A stretch of DNA of 64,000 bases from Streptomyces coacervatus (GTDB lineage: Bacteria; Actinomycetota; Actinomycetes; Streptomycetales; Streptomycetaceae), in NCBI RefSeq assembly GCF_029223485.1, contig NZ_JARHTP010000004.1, forward strand, positions 310,001-374,000, given 5' to 3'. The notes below the pieces were generated by a model. It worked only from the letters and a program-made list of their open reading frames with translations. It did not search any database and was not told the origin of the DNA. Every line of letters starts with the position of its first letter. Within the stretch, counting starts at the first letter, position 1. Position numbers and translations under genes: made by a program. Shown one piece after another: positions 35,432 through 43,870 of the stretch.

Positions 35432-36421
35432 ATGCCTCGACCCACCGGCCGCGTGCTGACACTCCTGGAGCTGCTGCAGTCGGGCGGCACCCGGACGGTG
35501 GCCGAACTCGCCGACCGGCTCGGCGTCGAAGGGCGCACCGTGCGGCGGTATGTGGACCAGTTGATCGACCTGGACGTGCCGGTGGAATCGGTACGCGGGC
35601 GCTACGGCGGGTACCGGCTCGCCCCCGGGTACCGCTTGCCTCCGCTCATGCTCAGCGACGACGAGGCGCTGGCCGTGCTGCTCGGCCTGGTCGCCGGCCG
35701 CCGGGCGGGGTTGACGACGACGGAGCGCACGGCGAGCGAAACGGCATCGGCGAAGATCCGGCGGGTGCTCCCCAAGCACACCGCCCGCAGGCTCGACACA
35801 CTCCTGGAGGCTCTCGCCTTCACGGATCAGCCCGGCGAGTTCGACACCCCGGACGCCGAGGTCCTGCTCACCATCGCCGATGCGGTGCGCCACCGCCGAC
35901 CGGTCTCGATCCGCTACACCGACCGCGACGGACAGCGCAGCGAACGCACGCTGCACGCGTACGGGATCGTCGCCCATGCGGGCCGGTGGTACGTCACGGG
36001 CCAGGACGCCCGGATCGGCGAGGACCGCACCTTCCGGCTCGATCGCATCGCGGACGCACGAACCCTGCCCGGCTCATTCGAAGCGCCCGCGGGTCCCGAT
36101 CCGGCACATCGCCTGTTGTCAGCCTTCGCCACGGCCGAGTACCGGCACGAGGTGACCTTGCGGATCCACGGAACGGTCGAGCAGATCCGCGCCCACCTTC
36201 CCGCAAGCGTCGCGAGCCTGGAGGAGTACGCGCCCGTGGCAGGCGAGGACGGGGCGATCGAGCGCTGGCTGCGCGTCGAGCTGCGGGCGGAGCGGCTCGA
36301 TTGGTTGCCTCCGGTACTCGCCTCGATCGACCGGCCGTTCGTCATCGAACGCCCCGATGAACTGCGCGACCTCGTCATCACGCTCGCCGATCGCCTCGCG
36401 TCCTACGCCCGCCAAGCCTGA
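35432..36421 (+). CDS. WYL-domain (YafY-type) transcriptional regulator
   Basis: The 329-residue regulator has an N-terminal HTH_11 (TGRVLTLLELLQSGGTRTVAELADRLGVEGRTVRRYVDQL), a linker rich in LSDDEALAVLLGL, a WYL domain (RRPVSIRYTDRDGQRSERTLHAYGIVAHAGRWYVTGQDAR) and a WCX C-terminal extension. Such proteins sense small ligands or nucleic-acid signals and often control a neighbouring gene. Here the divergent VOC gene is the obvious target. An AT-richer run around 35383-35425 between them is the likely promoter and operator region. A strong nested hairpin follows 60 bases downstream. Confidence 0.92.
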   Translation: MPRPTGRVLTLLELLQSGGTRTVAELADRLGVEGRTVRRYVDQLIDLDVPVESVRGRYGGYRLAPGYRLPPLMLSDDEALAVLLGLVAGRRAGLTTTERTASETASAKIRRVLPKHTARRLDTLLEALAFTDQPGEFDTPDAEVLLTIADAVRHRRPVSIRYTDRDGQRSERTLHAYGIVAHAGRWYVTGQDARIGEDRTFRLDRIADARTLPGSFEAPAGPDPAHRLLSAFATAEYRHEVTLRIHGTVEQIRAHLPASVASLEEYAPVAGEDGAIERWLRVELRAERLDWLPPVLASIDRPFVIERPDELRDLVITLADRLASYARQA

Positions 36422-36480
36422 CCGCGAGGAACCAGTGTCATGAGATGGCACAGCTAGAGCGCTTGACAGGGAAGGCGCGA

Positions 36481-36544
36481 GCCCGGGACCCCGCCGTCCG
36501 GCGGGAACTTCCCGGGCCCACTTCCGGTGGCTCCGCGCCACCGG
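36481..36544 (+). terminator. Nested hairpin and second stem after the WYL gene
   Basis: GCCCGGGA (36481-36488) pairs with TCCCGGGC (36510-36517), enclosing CCCGCCG (36490-36496) paired with CGGCGGG (36499-36505). A second stem, CCGGTGG (36524-36530) with CCACCGG (36538-36544), follows at once. The first is probably the WYL gene terminator; the second may belong to the end of the ISL3 remnant. Confidence 0.6.
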
Positions 36545-36557
36545 CTGCGCTCTCATT

Positions 36558-37492
36558 GTGGTGCGTCGTCCGGATGTGATGGAGCATCCCGGAACGGAGA
36601 TCATCTGTCGGGAACAGGCCACCGCCTACACCAAGGCGGTCAGGGAAGCCGCCCCTCACGTCTTGGAAGTCGCTGATCGCTGGCACCTGCGGTGCCGGAG
36701 GCGCCCCCGATGCTGTTACCGCCCGTGGAAGTGCCCCGCACCCAGATCATCGAACGCACCCGCCACTGCTACGAGGACATCCACCGCCTGCTGGAGAAAC
36801 GCGGACGATCAGCGCCATCGCCCGCCGTCTGAACCTCGACCGCAAGACCGTGTGCCGGATCCGCGACACCGACCTCGACGAGCTGCTGGCCTCCGCCCGC
36901 GAGCGCCGCCCCCAACGGCGTCCTGGAGCCGTTCAAGGCATACCTCAACGCCCGCTTCACCGAAGCACAAGGCCATGTCAGCGGCACCCGACTGTTCCTG
37001 GAGATCCAGGCTCGCGGCTACCGCGGCAACCGTCAGGTCATCCGCAAACACCTCGCCGCCCTCCGCGCGGGCACCGCCGAACCGGTCCGGGCCGACATTC
37101 CGAGCCCTCGCAAGATCACCTCGTGAATCATGCGGCCCCGAGAGACGCTCACCGAAAGCCAGGACGAGCGACTCCGTCAAGTCCGGCTCGCCTGCCCCGA
37201 CATCACCCGAGCTTGCGATCTCGCCCGGGCGTTCGCCGACCTGGCCCGCCACCAGCGCGGACACCTGTTGCTGGAGTGGATCCGACGGGCCGAGCAGGAC
37301 GCGCCGAAGCCCATGAAAGGCTTCGCCGGCTTTCTCCGCCAGGACCTCGACGCGGTAACCGCCGGTCTGACCCTGCCCTGGAGCTCCGGGGTCGTCGAGG
37401 GACACGTAAACCGGGTGAAAACACTCAAGCGAGCTATGTACGGCCGGGCCTCGTTCGAACTCCTCCGGGTCCGGATCCTCACTCAGCCATGA
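36558..37492 (+). pseudogene. ISL3-family transposase remnant with several frameshifts
   Basis: The protein sense moves through at least four frames. DVMEHPGTEIICREQATAYT and EAAPHVLEVADRWHL come first, then VPRTQIIERTRHCYEDIHRL, then ISAIARRLNLDRKTVCRIRD, then GVLEPFKAYLNARFTEAQGH with RQVIRKHLAALRAG. Finally an intact last frame from 37130 holds SGVVEGHVNRVKTLKRAMYG near its end. These are ISL3 transposase phrases, including the DDE-type end VEGHVNRVKxLKR. The N-terminal zinc-ribbon part is missing. The element is dead. Clear terminal inverted repeats were not found. Confidence 0.85.
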
Positions 37493-37532
37493 CCTCACCT
37501 GACCGCGAACGAGCCGACCGCAGGAGGCAGCA

Positions 37533-38213
37533 TCAGCTGTGAGCGGCCTGCGCGCCATGCCTTCCCGGCGGCGCATCCTGCACGCGAGTCGCCTGGTGGC
37601 ACAGGCCGCGGACTCCGGCTGCCAATGCCCATACCAAGAGGGGAAATGCCGCTACCCGCTCCATGCCACCCATCCCGAGTCCGAGATAGCGGTGGGAGAG
37701 GAAGAGCCCGAAAGCTGTGATCGCCGTTACCCCTAGCAGGCTGGTCGCCCAGCGCAGCGGACCCGACACATCGTCCGCCAGGCCGACGCCCGCCAGCACA
37801 AGACCGATGTTGCCCATGGCCATGATGAGCAGCGCACCCAGGACATGCTGGTTCTCGTGGACGTCCGCAGACGCTAGCCCGGCCAACACGAATCCCATGC
37901 CGGCGCAGGCCAGCAGCCACCGGGCCACGAGCGCGCTCGCGCCTCGGCGCCACACAGCGCCCGTGAAGAAGACACCGACGGCGAGGAGCGTTCCCAAAGT
38001 GATGAACGAGGCGTTCATCAGGCCGTGTTCGGGCGAACAGATATAGCGGGGTTCGGGTTCCGACTGCATGGCGCAGTGAGCGTTACCTAAGTCGCTGATG
38101 TTGTTCCCTGCCCAACTGTATGTTCTGGCCCAGGCCAACTCGGCGATCACGTGGGCCACAAAGAATTGCGCCACACCTGCAACCCACGCGGCGTATCCGA
38201 TCCGAGTCTTCAT
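37533..38213 (-). CDS. DUF998 family membrane protein
   Basis: The 226-residue protein starts at ATG 38213 behind GAGGTGG. It has about six membrane helices: IGYAAWVAGVAQFFVAHVIAE at the N-terminus, then an exposed loop TYSWAGNNISDLGNAHC that is a DUF998 hallmark, then NASFITLGTLLAVGVFF, WLLACAGMGFVLAGLAS, HVLGALLIMAMGNIGLVLAG and later helices. Two cysteines in the loop (CAMQSEPEPRYIC) could form a disulfide on the outer side. Function is unknown. Its GC content is somewhat lower than average for the window. Confidence 0.82.
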   Translation of the reverse strand: MKTRIGYAAWVAGVAQFFVAHVIAELAWARTYSWAGNNISDLGNAHCAMQSEPEPRYICSPEHGLMNASFITLGTLLAVGVFFTGAVWRRGASALVARWLLACAGMGFVLAGLASADVHENQHVLGALLIMAMGNIGLVLAGVGLADDVSGPLRWATSLLGVTAITAFGLFLSHRYLGLGMGGMERVAAFPLLVWALAAGVRGLCHQATRVQDAPPGRHGAQAAHS

Positions 38214-38353
38214 ATCCACCTCTGTCGCACGGTTCACGTACGAACAGGGGATCATGCACGGCTGGCCTCAGGCACTCCTACAAGCCCCCGGGCACTAGGT
38301 AGGGCAGACCCCACGTCCAGCCACGACTCAGGGCTTCACGAGACCGGGCGGAC

Positions 38354-38872
38354 TTACGCCTCTTCCGCGGGAATGGTCGGCCGTGCCGCGTAGCGGCTGC
38401 GCATCGCGTCGCTGGCTGCGGGGCCCGCGGTGAAGACGTAGGCGGCGCTGTCGTCGAGTCGGCGGCCGGTTTTGGCGTCGACGACGACGGGCTCGACTTC
38501 CTCGCCGCTGTGCGCGTCGACGAGGATCATGCTGCGCTCCGTCGGCGTGAGGCGGGCATTGCCCCACGCGGCCAGGGCGACGATCACCGGGCGCAGCGAG
38601 CGCCCGAGTTCGGTCAGGACGTACTCGTGCCGGACGGGGCTGGTCTGGTAGGGCCGGCGCTCCAGCAGACCGTCCGCGACCAGGGTCTTCAGCCGGGTGG
38701 TGAGCATGCTGGAGGAGATGCCCAGGCTCTCCTGGAACTGGTCGAAGCGGGTGTAGCCATCGAAGGCGTCGTGGAGGATCAGCAGTGTCCACCACTCGCC
38801 GACGTGTTCCACCGTCGTGGACAGCGGGCACTCCCGGTCCTCCAGCCTGATCCGGCTTGCCACGGCGACCAT
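38354..38872 (-). CDS. HxlR-family transcriptional regulator
   Basis: The 172-residue winged-helix regulator has the HxlR core: CPLSTTVEHVGEWWTLLILHDAFDGYTRFDQFQESLGISSSMLTTRLKTLVADGLLERRPY and YVLTELGRSLRPVIVALAAWG. The family cysteine near residue 15 is present and may make it redox or electrophile responsive. It is divergent from an SDR gene; the 39-base dyad between them is the likely operator for both. Confidence 0.93.
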   Translation of the reverse strand: MVAVASRIRLEDRECPLSTTVEHVGEWWTLLILHDAFDGYTRFDQFQESLGISSSMLTTRLKTLVADGLLERRPYQTSPVRHEYVLTELGRSLRPVIVALAAWGNARLTPTERSMILVDAHSGEEVEPVVVDAKTGRRLDDSAAYVFTAGPAASDAMRSRYAARPTIPAEEA

Positions 38873-38882
38873 CTCCTCAGTT

Positions 38883-38921
38883 ACTGCTAAAGTCGAAGTT
38901 AGTAGCTTCTATTTTAGCAGT
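38883..38921. promoter_or_regulatory. Long dyad operator between hxlR and the SDR gene
   Basis: ACTGCTAAA (38883-38891) mirrors TTTAGCAGT (38913-38921), and within them GAAG (38895-38898) mirrors CTTC (38906-38909) with equal three-base spacers and a seven-base centre. The site is AT-rich against its surroundings. Binding of the adjacent HxlR dimer pair is inferred. Confidence 0.85.
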
Positions 38922-38971
38922 CGAGGCGGGAGCGGCGCCTCGTATACCCGCGCCCGGGAACGGAGCACAAC

Positions 38972-39757
38972 GTGACCACATCCATCAGCGAATCCCTCGA
39001 AGGCCGACGCGCTCTGGTCACCGGCGGCACCAAGGGCACCGGAGCCGCCATCGCCCGACGGCTCGCCGAGGCCGGCGCGACCGTGCTGGTCACCGCCCGC
39101 AGCCGCCCCGACGACGTCGAGGAGAAGACGTTCATCACCGCCGACCTGTCCACCGCCCAGGGCGCCGCCCACATCGCCTCCGAGGTGGACGCCCGCGTGA
39201 GAGGCGTCGACATCCTGGTCAACACCCTCGGCGGCTCCGAGGCACCGGCAGGAGGATTCGCCGCGCTCGGCGAGGACGACTGGGCAAGAGAGCTGAACAC
39301 GAACCTGCTGGCCGCCGTCCGCCTGGACCGCGCACTCCTCCCGCACATGATCGCCACGGGCAGGGGCGCGGTCGTGCACGTCACCTCGATCCAGCGCCGC
39401 ATGCCGCTGTGGAACGGCACCCTGGCCTACGCCGCCGCCAAGGCCGCCCTGACCACCTACAGCAAGGGCCTGGCCAACCAGGTCGCCCCGCACGGCGTCC
39501 GCGTCAACACCGTCTCACCCGGCTTCGTCCAGACCTCGGCCGCCGACAACCTCGTCGCCCGGATCGCCCACGACGCCGACATCAGCCAGGAAGCGGCGCT
39601 GGGCCGGCTCATGGACTCCCTGGGAGGCATCCCGCTCGGCCGCCCCAACCGGCCCGAGGAAGTCGCCGAACTCGTCGCCTTCCTCGTCTCCGACCGCGCC
39701 TCGGCCATCGTCGGCGCCGAACACGTCATCGACGGCGGCACCACCCCCACCGTCTGA
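38972..39757 (+). CDS. Short-chain dehydrogenase/reductase under HxlR control
   Basis: The 261-residue classical SDR starts at GTG 38972. It has [23 protein letters not shown] in place of NNAG, VTSIQRR with the catalytic serine and [15 protein letters not shown] with Tyr153/Lys157. The basic residue in VTARSRPDD suggests NADP(H). This subgroup often pairs with HxlR or TetR regulators and SnoaL-like proteins. It probably forms an operon with the SnoaL-like gene 24 bases downstream, which would detoxify an electrophile or modify a small molecule. Confidence 0.92.
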   Translation: MTTSISESLEGRRALVTGGTKGTGAAIARRLAEAGATVLVTARSRPDDVEEKTFITADLSTAQGAAHIASEVDARVRGVDILVNTLGGSEAPAGGFAALGEDDWARELNTNLLAAVRLDRALLPHMIATGRGAVVHVTSIQRRMPLWNGTLAYAAAKAALTTYSKGLANQVAPHGVRVNTVSPGFVQTSAADNLVARIAHDADISQEAALGRLMDSLGGIPLGRPNRPEEVAELVAFLVSDRASAIVGAEHVIDGGTTPTV

Positions 39758-39781
39758 GCCCCCACCGCCATCAGGAGCGTC

Positions 39782-40141
39782 ATGCACGACAACCAGCCCC
39801 GGACCATCACCCCGGCCGACCTGCCCAAGGTGATCACCCGCTACCTCACAGCGCACCGCGCCCACGACACCGCCAGCGCGGTCACGACGTTCACCGACGA
39901 CGCCACAGTGATCGACGACGGCAACACCTACCAGGGCAGCACCGCGATCGAGCAGTGGCTGAACCGATCCGCCACCGAATTCACCTACACCATCAACCTC
40001 ACGAACGCCCAGGAGACCGACACCGCCCACTACATCGCCACACACCACCTCGAAGGCAACTTCCCCGGCGGCACCATCGATCTCCACTATCGGTTCACGC
40101 TCCGCGACGACCTCATCGAACACCTCGCCATCGAACCCTGA
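39782..40141 (+). CDS. SnoaL-like/NTF2-fold protein
   Basis: The 119-residue protein starts at ATG 39782 behind CAGGAG. It follows the nuclear transport factor 2 cone fold: PKVITRYLTAHRAHDTASAVTTFTDDATVIDDGNTYQGSTAIEQWL, then strands TYTINLTNAQETDTAHYIATHHLEGNFPGGTIDLHYRFTLRDDLI. Such proteins act as small isomerases or cyclases, or simply bind ligands. Linked by operon to the upstream SDR and by promoter to HxlR. Confidence 0.88.
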   Translation: MHDNQPRTITPADLPKVITRYLTAHRAHDTASAVTTFTDDATVIDDGNTYQGSTAIEQWLNRSATEFTYTINLTNAQETDTAHYIATHHLEGNFPGGTIDLHYRFTLRDDLIEHLAIEP

Positions 40142-40284
40142 ACCCGCTCCCACACCACCTGTTCCCGCCCACGAGAGAGACCCCACCCACCCCAGACCGC
40201 CCCGTGTACTCGATGGGCGGATCGGCCTTTCCCGACCGTGTCGTCGACTCCCTCCCGACGGACGACGACGTTCCGGGCACAATC

Positions 40285-40681
40285 CGGTTGCTACGTCACG
40301 CACGATCACGGCGTCTACGCCCGCGTGAGCCCGATTCCCGGCATCGTCGCAGCCTGGAAGCGCGACCTTCCCTACGACACCGAGACGCCGGTCCTTCTGT
40401 CCGCCAGCACGGCGGCCGGACAGGACAAGTCCGATGTCCACGGACGCGTCCGCGCGCTGTACGACCACCACACCGTGCTCTCCGACGCATGGAATCCTGA
40501 GGTGACGGATGTCGTCGAGTTCGGGATCTCGCACCCGTGCTCGGCATTTGACCGGTGGCCCGAGTACCTCGTCACCAACGACCACGGTGATGTGATCGAC
40601 GTCTGGCGCACCGACTTCCGCCGATCGTCGATCGACACAATGCTCAACGAGTCGGCGAGAAAGGCAGCTCATGCGCGGTGA
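40285..40681 (+). pseudogene. D-serine/amino-acid deaminase C-terminal remnant
   Basis: From about 40285 the frame reads SGCYVTHDHGVYARVSPI, then WKRDLPYDTETPVLLS, then DVVEFGISHPCSAFDRWPEY and VVDAIRT-like DVIDVWRTDFRR. These are the C-terminal beta-domain phrases of PLP-dependent D-serine dehydratase/D-threonine aldolase-like amino-acid deaminases, including the metal ligands in the SHPC motif. The N-terminal alanine-racemase-like barrel is missing, and about 20 residues after VSPI are deleted. I take it as a decayed tail. Confidence 0.65.
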
Positions 40682-40849
40682 TCAGCCGCTTGAACGGGAA
40701 ACACGGTCCGCTCGATCGAGGTCACAATCCCGCCCCGTGCCCACACGACAACAACCGGACCTCGGACAGTCCCTTCTGGACCTGGGCGGACTGCACGCGC
40801 GATAAAGGCCTTGGCGGCCCCCGCCGCAAACTGCCTCTCTCTACGGCGG

Positions 40850-42346
40850 TCAGCTGACCGGTACCAGCCGCCACTGCTGGCAGTTGTCGTTCAGCCAGGT
40901 CCACTGGCAGACGTCGGTGCCGTCGGCGGAACCGCAGTTGGCGACGTCGGCGACCTTGCCGCTGTTCTCGTTCACGATCCGCACGTAGTCACCCGTGGCC
41001 GTATACACCATGCGAAACTTCTGGCAGTTGTTGTTCAGCCACGACCACTGCCGGATGTCCGTGCCGTCGGCCGTACCGCAGTTCGCGGTGTCCATGACCT
41101 TGCCGGTCGCGACGTTCACCAGCCGGCTGGTGTCGTTGCCCAGGTCCTCGATCCGCCACTTCTGGTTGGCGCCGCCGTGACAGGTCCACTGGAGGATGTT
41201 CGCGCCGTCTGCGGTGCCGGCGCCCGACACGTCCAGGCACTTGCCGCTGTTGCGGTTCACCAGGGTGTACGAGGTCGGGGTGGCCGCCGTCTCACCGGAG
41301 GGGCCCGGCAGGATGGCACCGAGGGCCACGGGGGTCCCGAAGTTCGGCGTGCCGTCGGCGTTCCAGGTGAACTTCTGGGCCCTGGTGGTGCGGCCGTTGC
41401 CGCAACTGCCGTTCGTGCTGTCGTTGGCGTGGTAGACGATCCAGTTCTCGGTGCCGTCCGGGGAGGTGAAGAAGCCGTTGTGGCCCGGGCCGTAGACGCC
41501 TGCCGCGTCATCACGCTGGAAGACCGGTGCGGGCTTCTTCGTCCAGGAGGCGGGGTTCAGCGGATCGGTGCCGGTCAGCTCCAGTTGGCCCAGCTTGTAT
41601 TCGGGGGTGTCGCAGGCGCTCGCCGAATAGGTGAGAAAGGTCCGGCCGCCGTGCTGCAACGCCTCCGGTCCCTCGTTGACGGGTGCGCCCCGGGTCTCCC
41701 AGTCGAGGGTCGGCCGGGAGATGACGGACCAGTTCCCGCTGACGGTGTACGGGTCGCTCATGGGCGCGATGACCAGGCTGGGCGGCATGGCGCTGCTGGT
41801 CCTTCCGCTGCCCACCATGTATGTCCGGCCGCCGACCCGCAGGATGCTCGCGTCGATCAGCCAGTTGGCCGGGTAGAGGTTGGGGCCCGTGATCATGGAC
41901 TTGTAAGTGCAGGGACCCATCGGGTCTGTACCCGCGCTCTCCAGGACGTGGGTGCGCTGAGTGCCCTGTGCCCCGCAGCACGGAGTGCCACTCTGCCCGG
42001 CGCTGTAGTACAGGTACCAGTGATTGCCCAAGAAGTGGATCTCCGGGGCCCACATGTTGGAGTTACGGGTGGGTGTGGTGTCCGACCAGATCTGCACGCT
42101 GGGAGCGGTGGCCAGGCCGGCGAGGGTGGGCGACTTGCGCATGGCCAGGACGCCGGTGAACGTCGTAGTGACGAGGTAGTAGTTGCCGCCGTAGTACTCC
42201 AGCCAGGGGTCGGCGCCCTTCGCGGACTTGAGCGGGTTCGCGTAGGGGCGGCCGTCTGCCGCGGACACGGGGGCCTGTGCGCAGGCCAGCGCCGTGAGCA
42301 GTGCCACCGCGCCGACCAGCCACGACCTGAGAGGGGGGAGGGGCAC
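40850..42346 (-). CDS. Secreted GH43 alpha-L-arabinofuranosidase/arabinanase with CBM13
   Basis: The 498-residue protein starts at ATG 42346 behind AAGGAG and has a Sec signal at residues 1-29. Residues about 33-345 form a GH43 five-bladed propeller: KGADPWLEYYGGNYYLVTTT has the base aspartate, WAPEIHFLGNHWYLYYS follows, LIDASILRVGGRTYMVGSG is the pKa-modulating region, and VNEGPEALQHGGRTFLTYSAS holds the acid glutamate. Residues about 360-498 are a ricin-type trefoil of three repeats (SGKCLDVSGAGTADGANILQW, GKVMDTANCGTADGTDIRQW and GKVADVANCGSADGTDVCQW). It would release arabinose from arabinan or arabinoxylan outside the cell. Confidence 0.92.
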   Translation of the reverse strand: MPLPPLRSWLVGAVALLTALACAQAPVSAADGRPYANPLKSAKGADPWLEYYGGNYYLVTTTFTGVLAMRKSPTLAGLATAPSVQIWSDTTPTRNSNMWAPEIHFLGNHWYLYYSAGQSGTPCCGAQGTQRTHVLESAGTDPMGPCTYKSMITGPNLYPANWLIDASILRVGGRTYMVGSGRTSSAMPPSLVIAPMSDPYTVSGNWSVISRPTLDWETRGAPVNEGPEALQHGGRTFLTYSASACDTPEYKLGQLELTGTDPLNPASWTKKPAPVFQRDDAAGVYGPGHNGFFTSPDGTENWIVYHANDSTNGSCGNGRTTRAQKFTWNADGTPNFGTPVALGAILPGPSGETAATPTSYTLVNRNSGKCLDVSGAGTADGANILQWTCHGGANQKWRIEDLGNDTSRLVNVATGKVMDTANCGTADGTDIRQWSWLNNNCQKFRMVYTATGDYVRIVNENSGKVADVANCGSADGTDVCQWTWLNDNCQQWRLVPVS

Positions 42347-42359
42347 GGCACTCCTTCCA

Positions 42360-42381
42360 GATGTTCGATATATCGAGCATC
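42360..42381. promoter_or_regulatory. Palindromic operator before the GH43-CBM13 gene
   Basis: GATGTTCGATATATCGAGCATC is written here as arms GATG and CATC around TTCGATATATCGAG; it is a 22-base near-perfect palindrome with one mismatched pair. It lies 14 bases upstream of the start codon, overlapping the leader. Sugar-responsive LacI or GntR regulators use such sites; the regulator is not in the window. Confidence 0.7.
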
Positions 42382-43001
42382 AATCGGTGAATGTGTCGGA
42401 CAGCCTGTGGTGGTTGCCGGCCGCGGCGGCCGTTCGGTGACCGGTCCGGATGCGGTCAGGTGGGTCTCGATCCGGGCGGCGAGGGCCTCGCCCATCTGCC
42501 TGGGACGGATACTCGCCCGCAGCCGTCGGCATCGGGTACAGCGGTGCCGTCGGCTTCGGGTGGAGCGGGCTGGAGCCGTCCCAGGTTCCGGTGCTGTCCA
42601 CGCTGCGAGCCACGAACCGCTGCCCGGTGCACAGTTCGTCGCGCGTCGCGGCTCGGGGGGCCTCGGCGGTACGGGTCCGGCGGCGGCCTTCGCCGGGAAG
42701 GCCCGCTTCGGTGGCCGGGCCGGGCAGTTCGCGGAGCCGTCGGACGTGGAAGGCGGCCAGGTCGGCGGTGACGACCACGCGCTCGGGGTCGAGGGTGGTG
42801 GCGCTGCCCCAGCCGCTGTCCTCGTGCTGGCAGTTGGCGGGGTGGCGCCCGGTGCGCGGCGGGGGGGGCGAGCCAGAAGTCCCGTCCACCGTGCCAACCT
42901 GCGGTGGCCCCGGCGCGCGGCAGCCGCTCGGGCCGGTCGTGGTCACCGGCGGCCGCGGCCTCCGGGACTCCGGCCCGCTCGGCCAGATCACCGGGGTTCA
43001 C
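42380..43001 (-). pseudogene. Unidentified gene interrupted at a run of eight G/C
   Basis: A minus-strand frame from GTG 43001 reads NPGDLAERAGVPEAAAAGDH and then RPERLPRAGATAGWHGGRDF, WLAPP. At the C8 tract (plus-strand G8 at 42861-42868) the sense moves to the neighbouring frame: GRHPANCQHEDSGWGSATTL, DPERVVVTADLAAFHVRRLR, then FVARSVDSTGTWDGSSPLHP. It ends at a stop near 42380. Two LacI-type palindromes precede the start. I do not recognise the family; a carbohydrate-related protein is suggested only by location and operators. It is either a true pseudogene, a sequencing error at the homopolymer, or phase-variable. Confidence 0.45.
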
Positions 43002-43014
43002 GAGACTCCTTCAT

Positions 43015-43101
43015 CGAACCGGTTCGCTACCTTTCGAGGAAAAGAGCCCATCGAGCCAAAGGGTTTGAGGTGAAGAGGCGCTCCGATGTCGAACCGGTTC
43101 G
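43015..43101. promoter_or_regulatory. Two identical LacI-type operators
   Basis: CGAACCGGTTCG occurs at 43015-43026 and again at 43090-43101, both flanked by T on the left and C on the right. The perfect twelve-base palindrome with central CG is the classic LacI/GalR-family operator form. The centres are 75 bases apart, allowing looping. The nearest downstream gene on the minus strand is the interrupted frame starting at 43001. Confidence 0.8.
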
Positions 43102-43870
43102 CGTGCAGGGAACGTAGGAGCTGACCGTGCGGGTGTCAATACCTCTCGCACACCATCCGAATCACCTCGGAAACCTGAACGCACGACCCCACAGCCACCG
43201 CCCACACCCCGCATTCACCACCCCCACCTGGCAGAACGGCACGCGTTGCCCACCAACGAATCCCCCCCGGCGGCAAAAGCCGTGGCGAGGCGGTGCCTGC
43301 GTCAAGCGTCAGGGCACGGCCGCCGACCCCAACCGCCTCCCCGGTCCCCCGATCCACAGATGTCGGAGGTATTGACGCGTCCCGCTTCCCCCATTTAGCG
43401 TCTGCCCGACTTTACGAACGCCGTTCGATTTTTCGGACAACTCGCCCCACTGAACAGGGAATCGGCTGCGCGGGCTTCCCCCGGCCAAGGACTGCGACAG
43501 CACACCGCAAGCCGCAACGGCGATTCCCGCCACAGGCGGAGACCTCGGTCGCCCGCCGGACATCGCCGTACCCCGAAGGCCTCCGAAGCCTCCGGGCCTG
43601 AACAAGAGAGAAGCAGGTGTCGCACGGGAACAGGCCGCCGAAGCGGCGCAGTTGAAGCGCCACCTCACGGGCGCCCGAACGCCGTGGAACGCCCTGCTCC
43701 ACCACCCCCGCACCATGACCGCCCCACCCGGACGACAACCGTGACGTGGCCCTGACATGTCAGGCTGCAGCCGCGTCCGTCCCGCCACAACGAGACCGAG
43801 CCAACCCCCCACCACTCCACCGCGCCCTCGCCACCCGATGGTGGCGTGCGAAGGACGACAGGAGATGTAC
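43102..43870. other. Long leader region before the GH43-AbfB gene
   Basis: About 770 bases without a gene I can support. CGAACGCCGTTCG (43415-43427) is a perfect inverted repeat with a three-base centre, within an AT-richer spot reading TTTACGAAC to TTTTTCGGAC; this is the likely promoter/operator of the downstream glycosidase, with a long untranslated leader. AGGAG lies just before the start codon. Confidence 0.45.

Noticed and set aside
40811..43117. Plus-strand frame of 768 codons opposite the GH43-CBM13 gene
   Set aside because: Antisense shadow of the glycosidase and of the interrupted frame; no start signal or domain.
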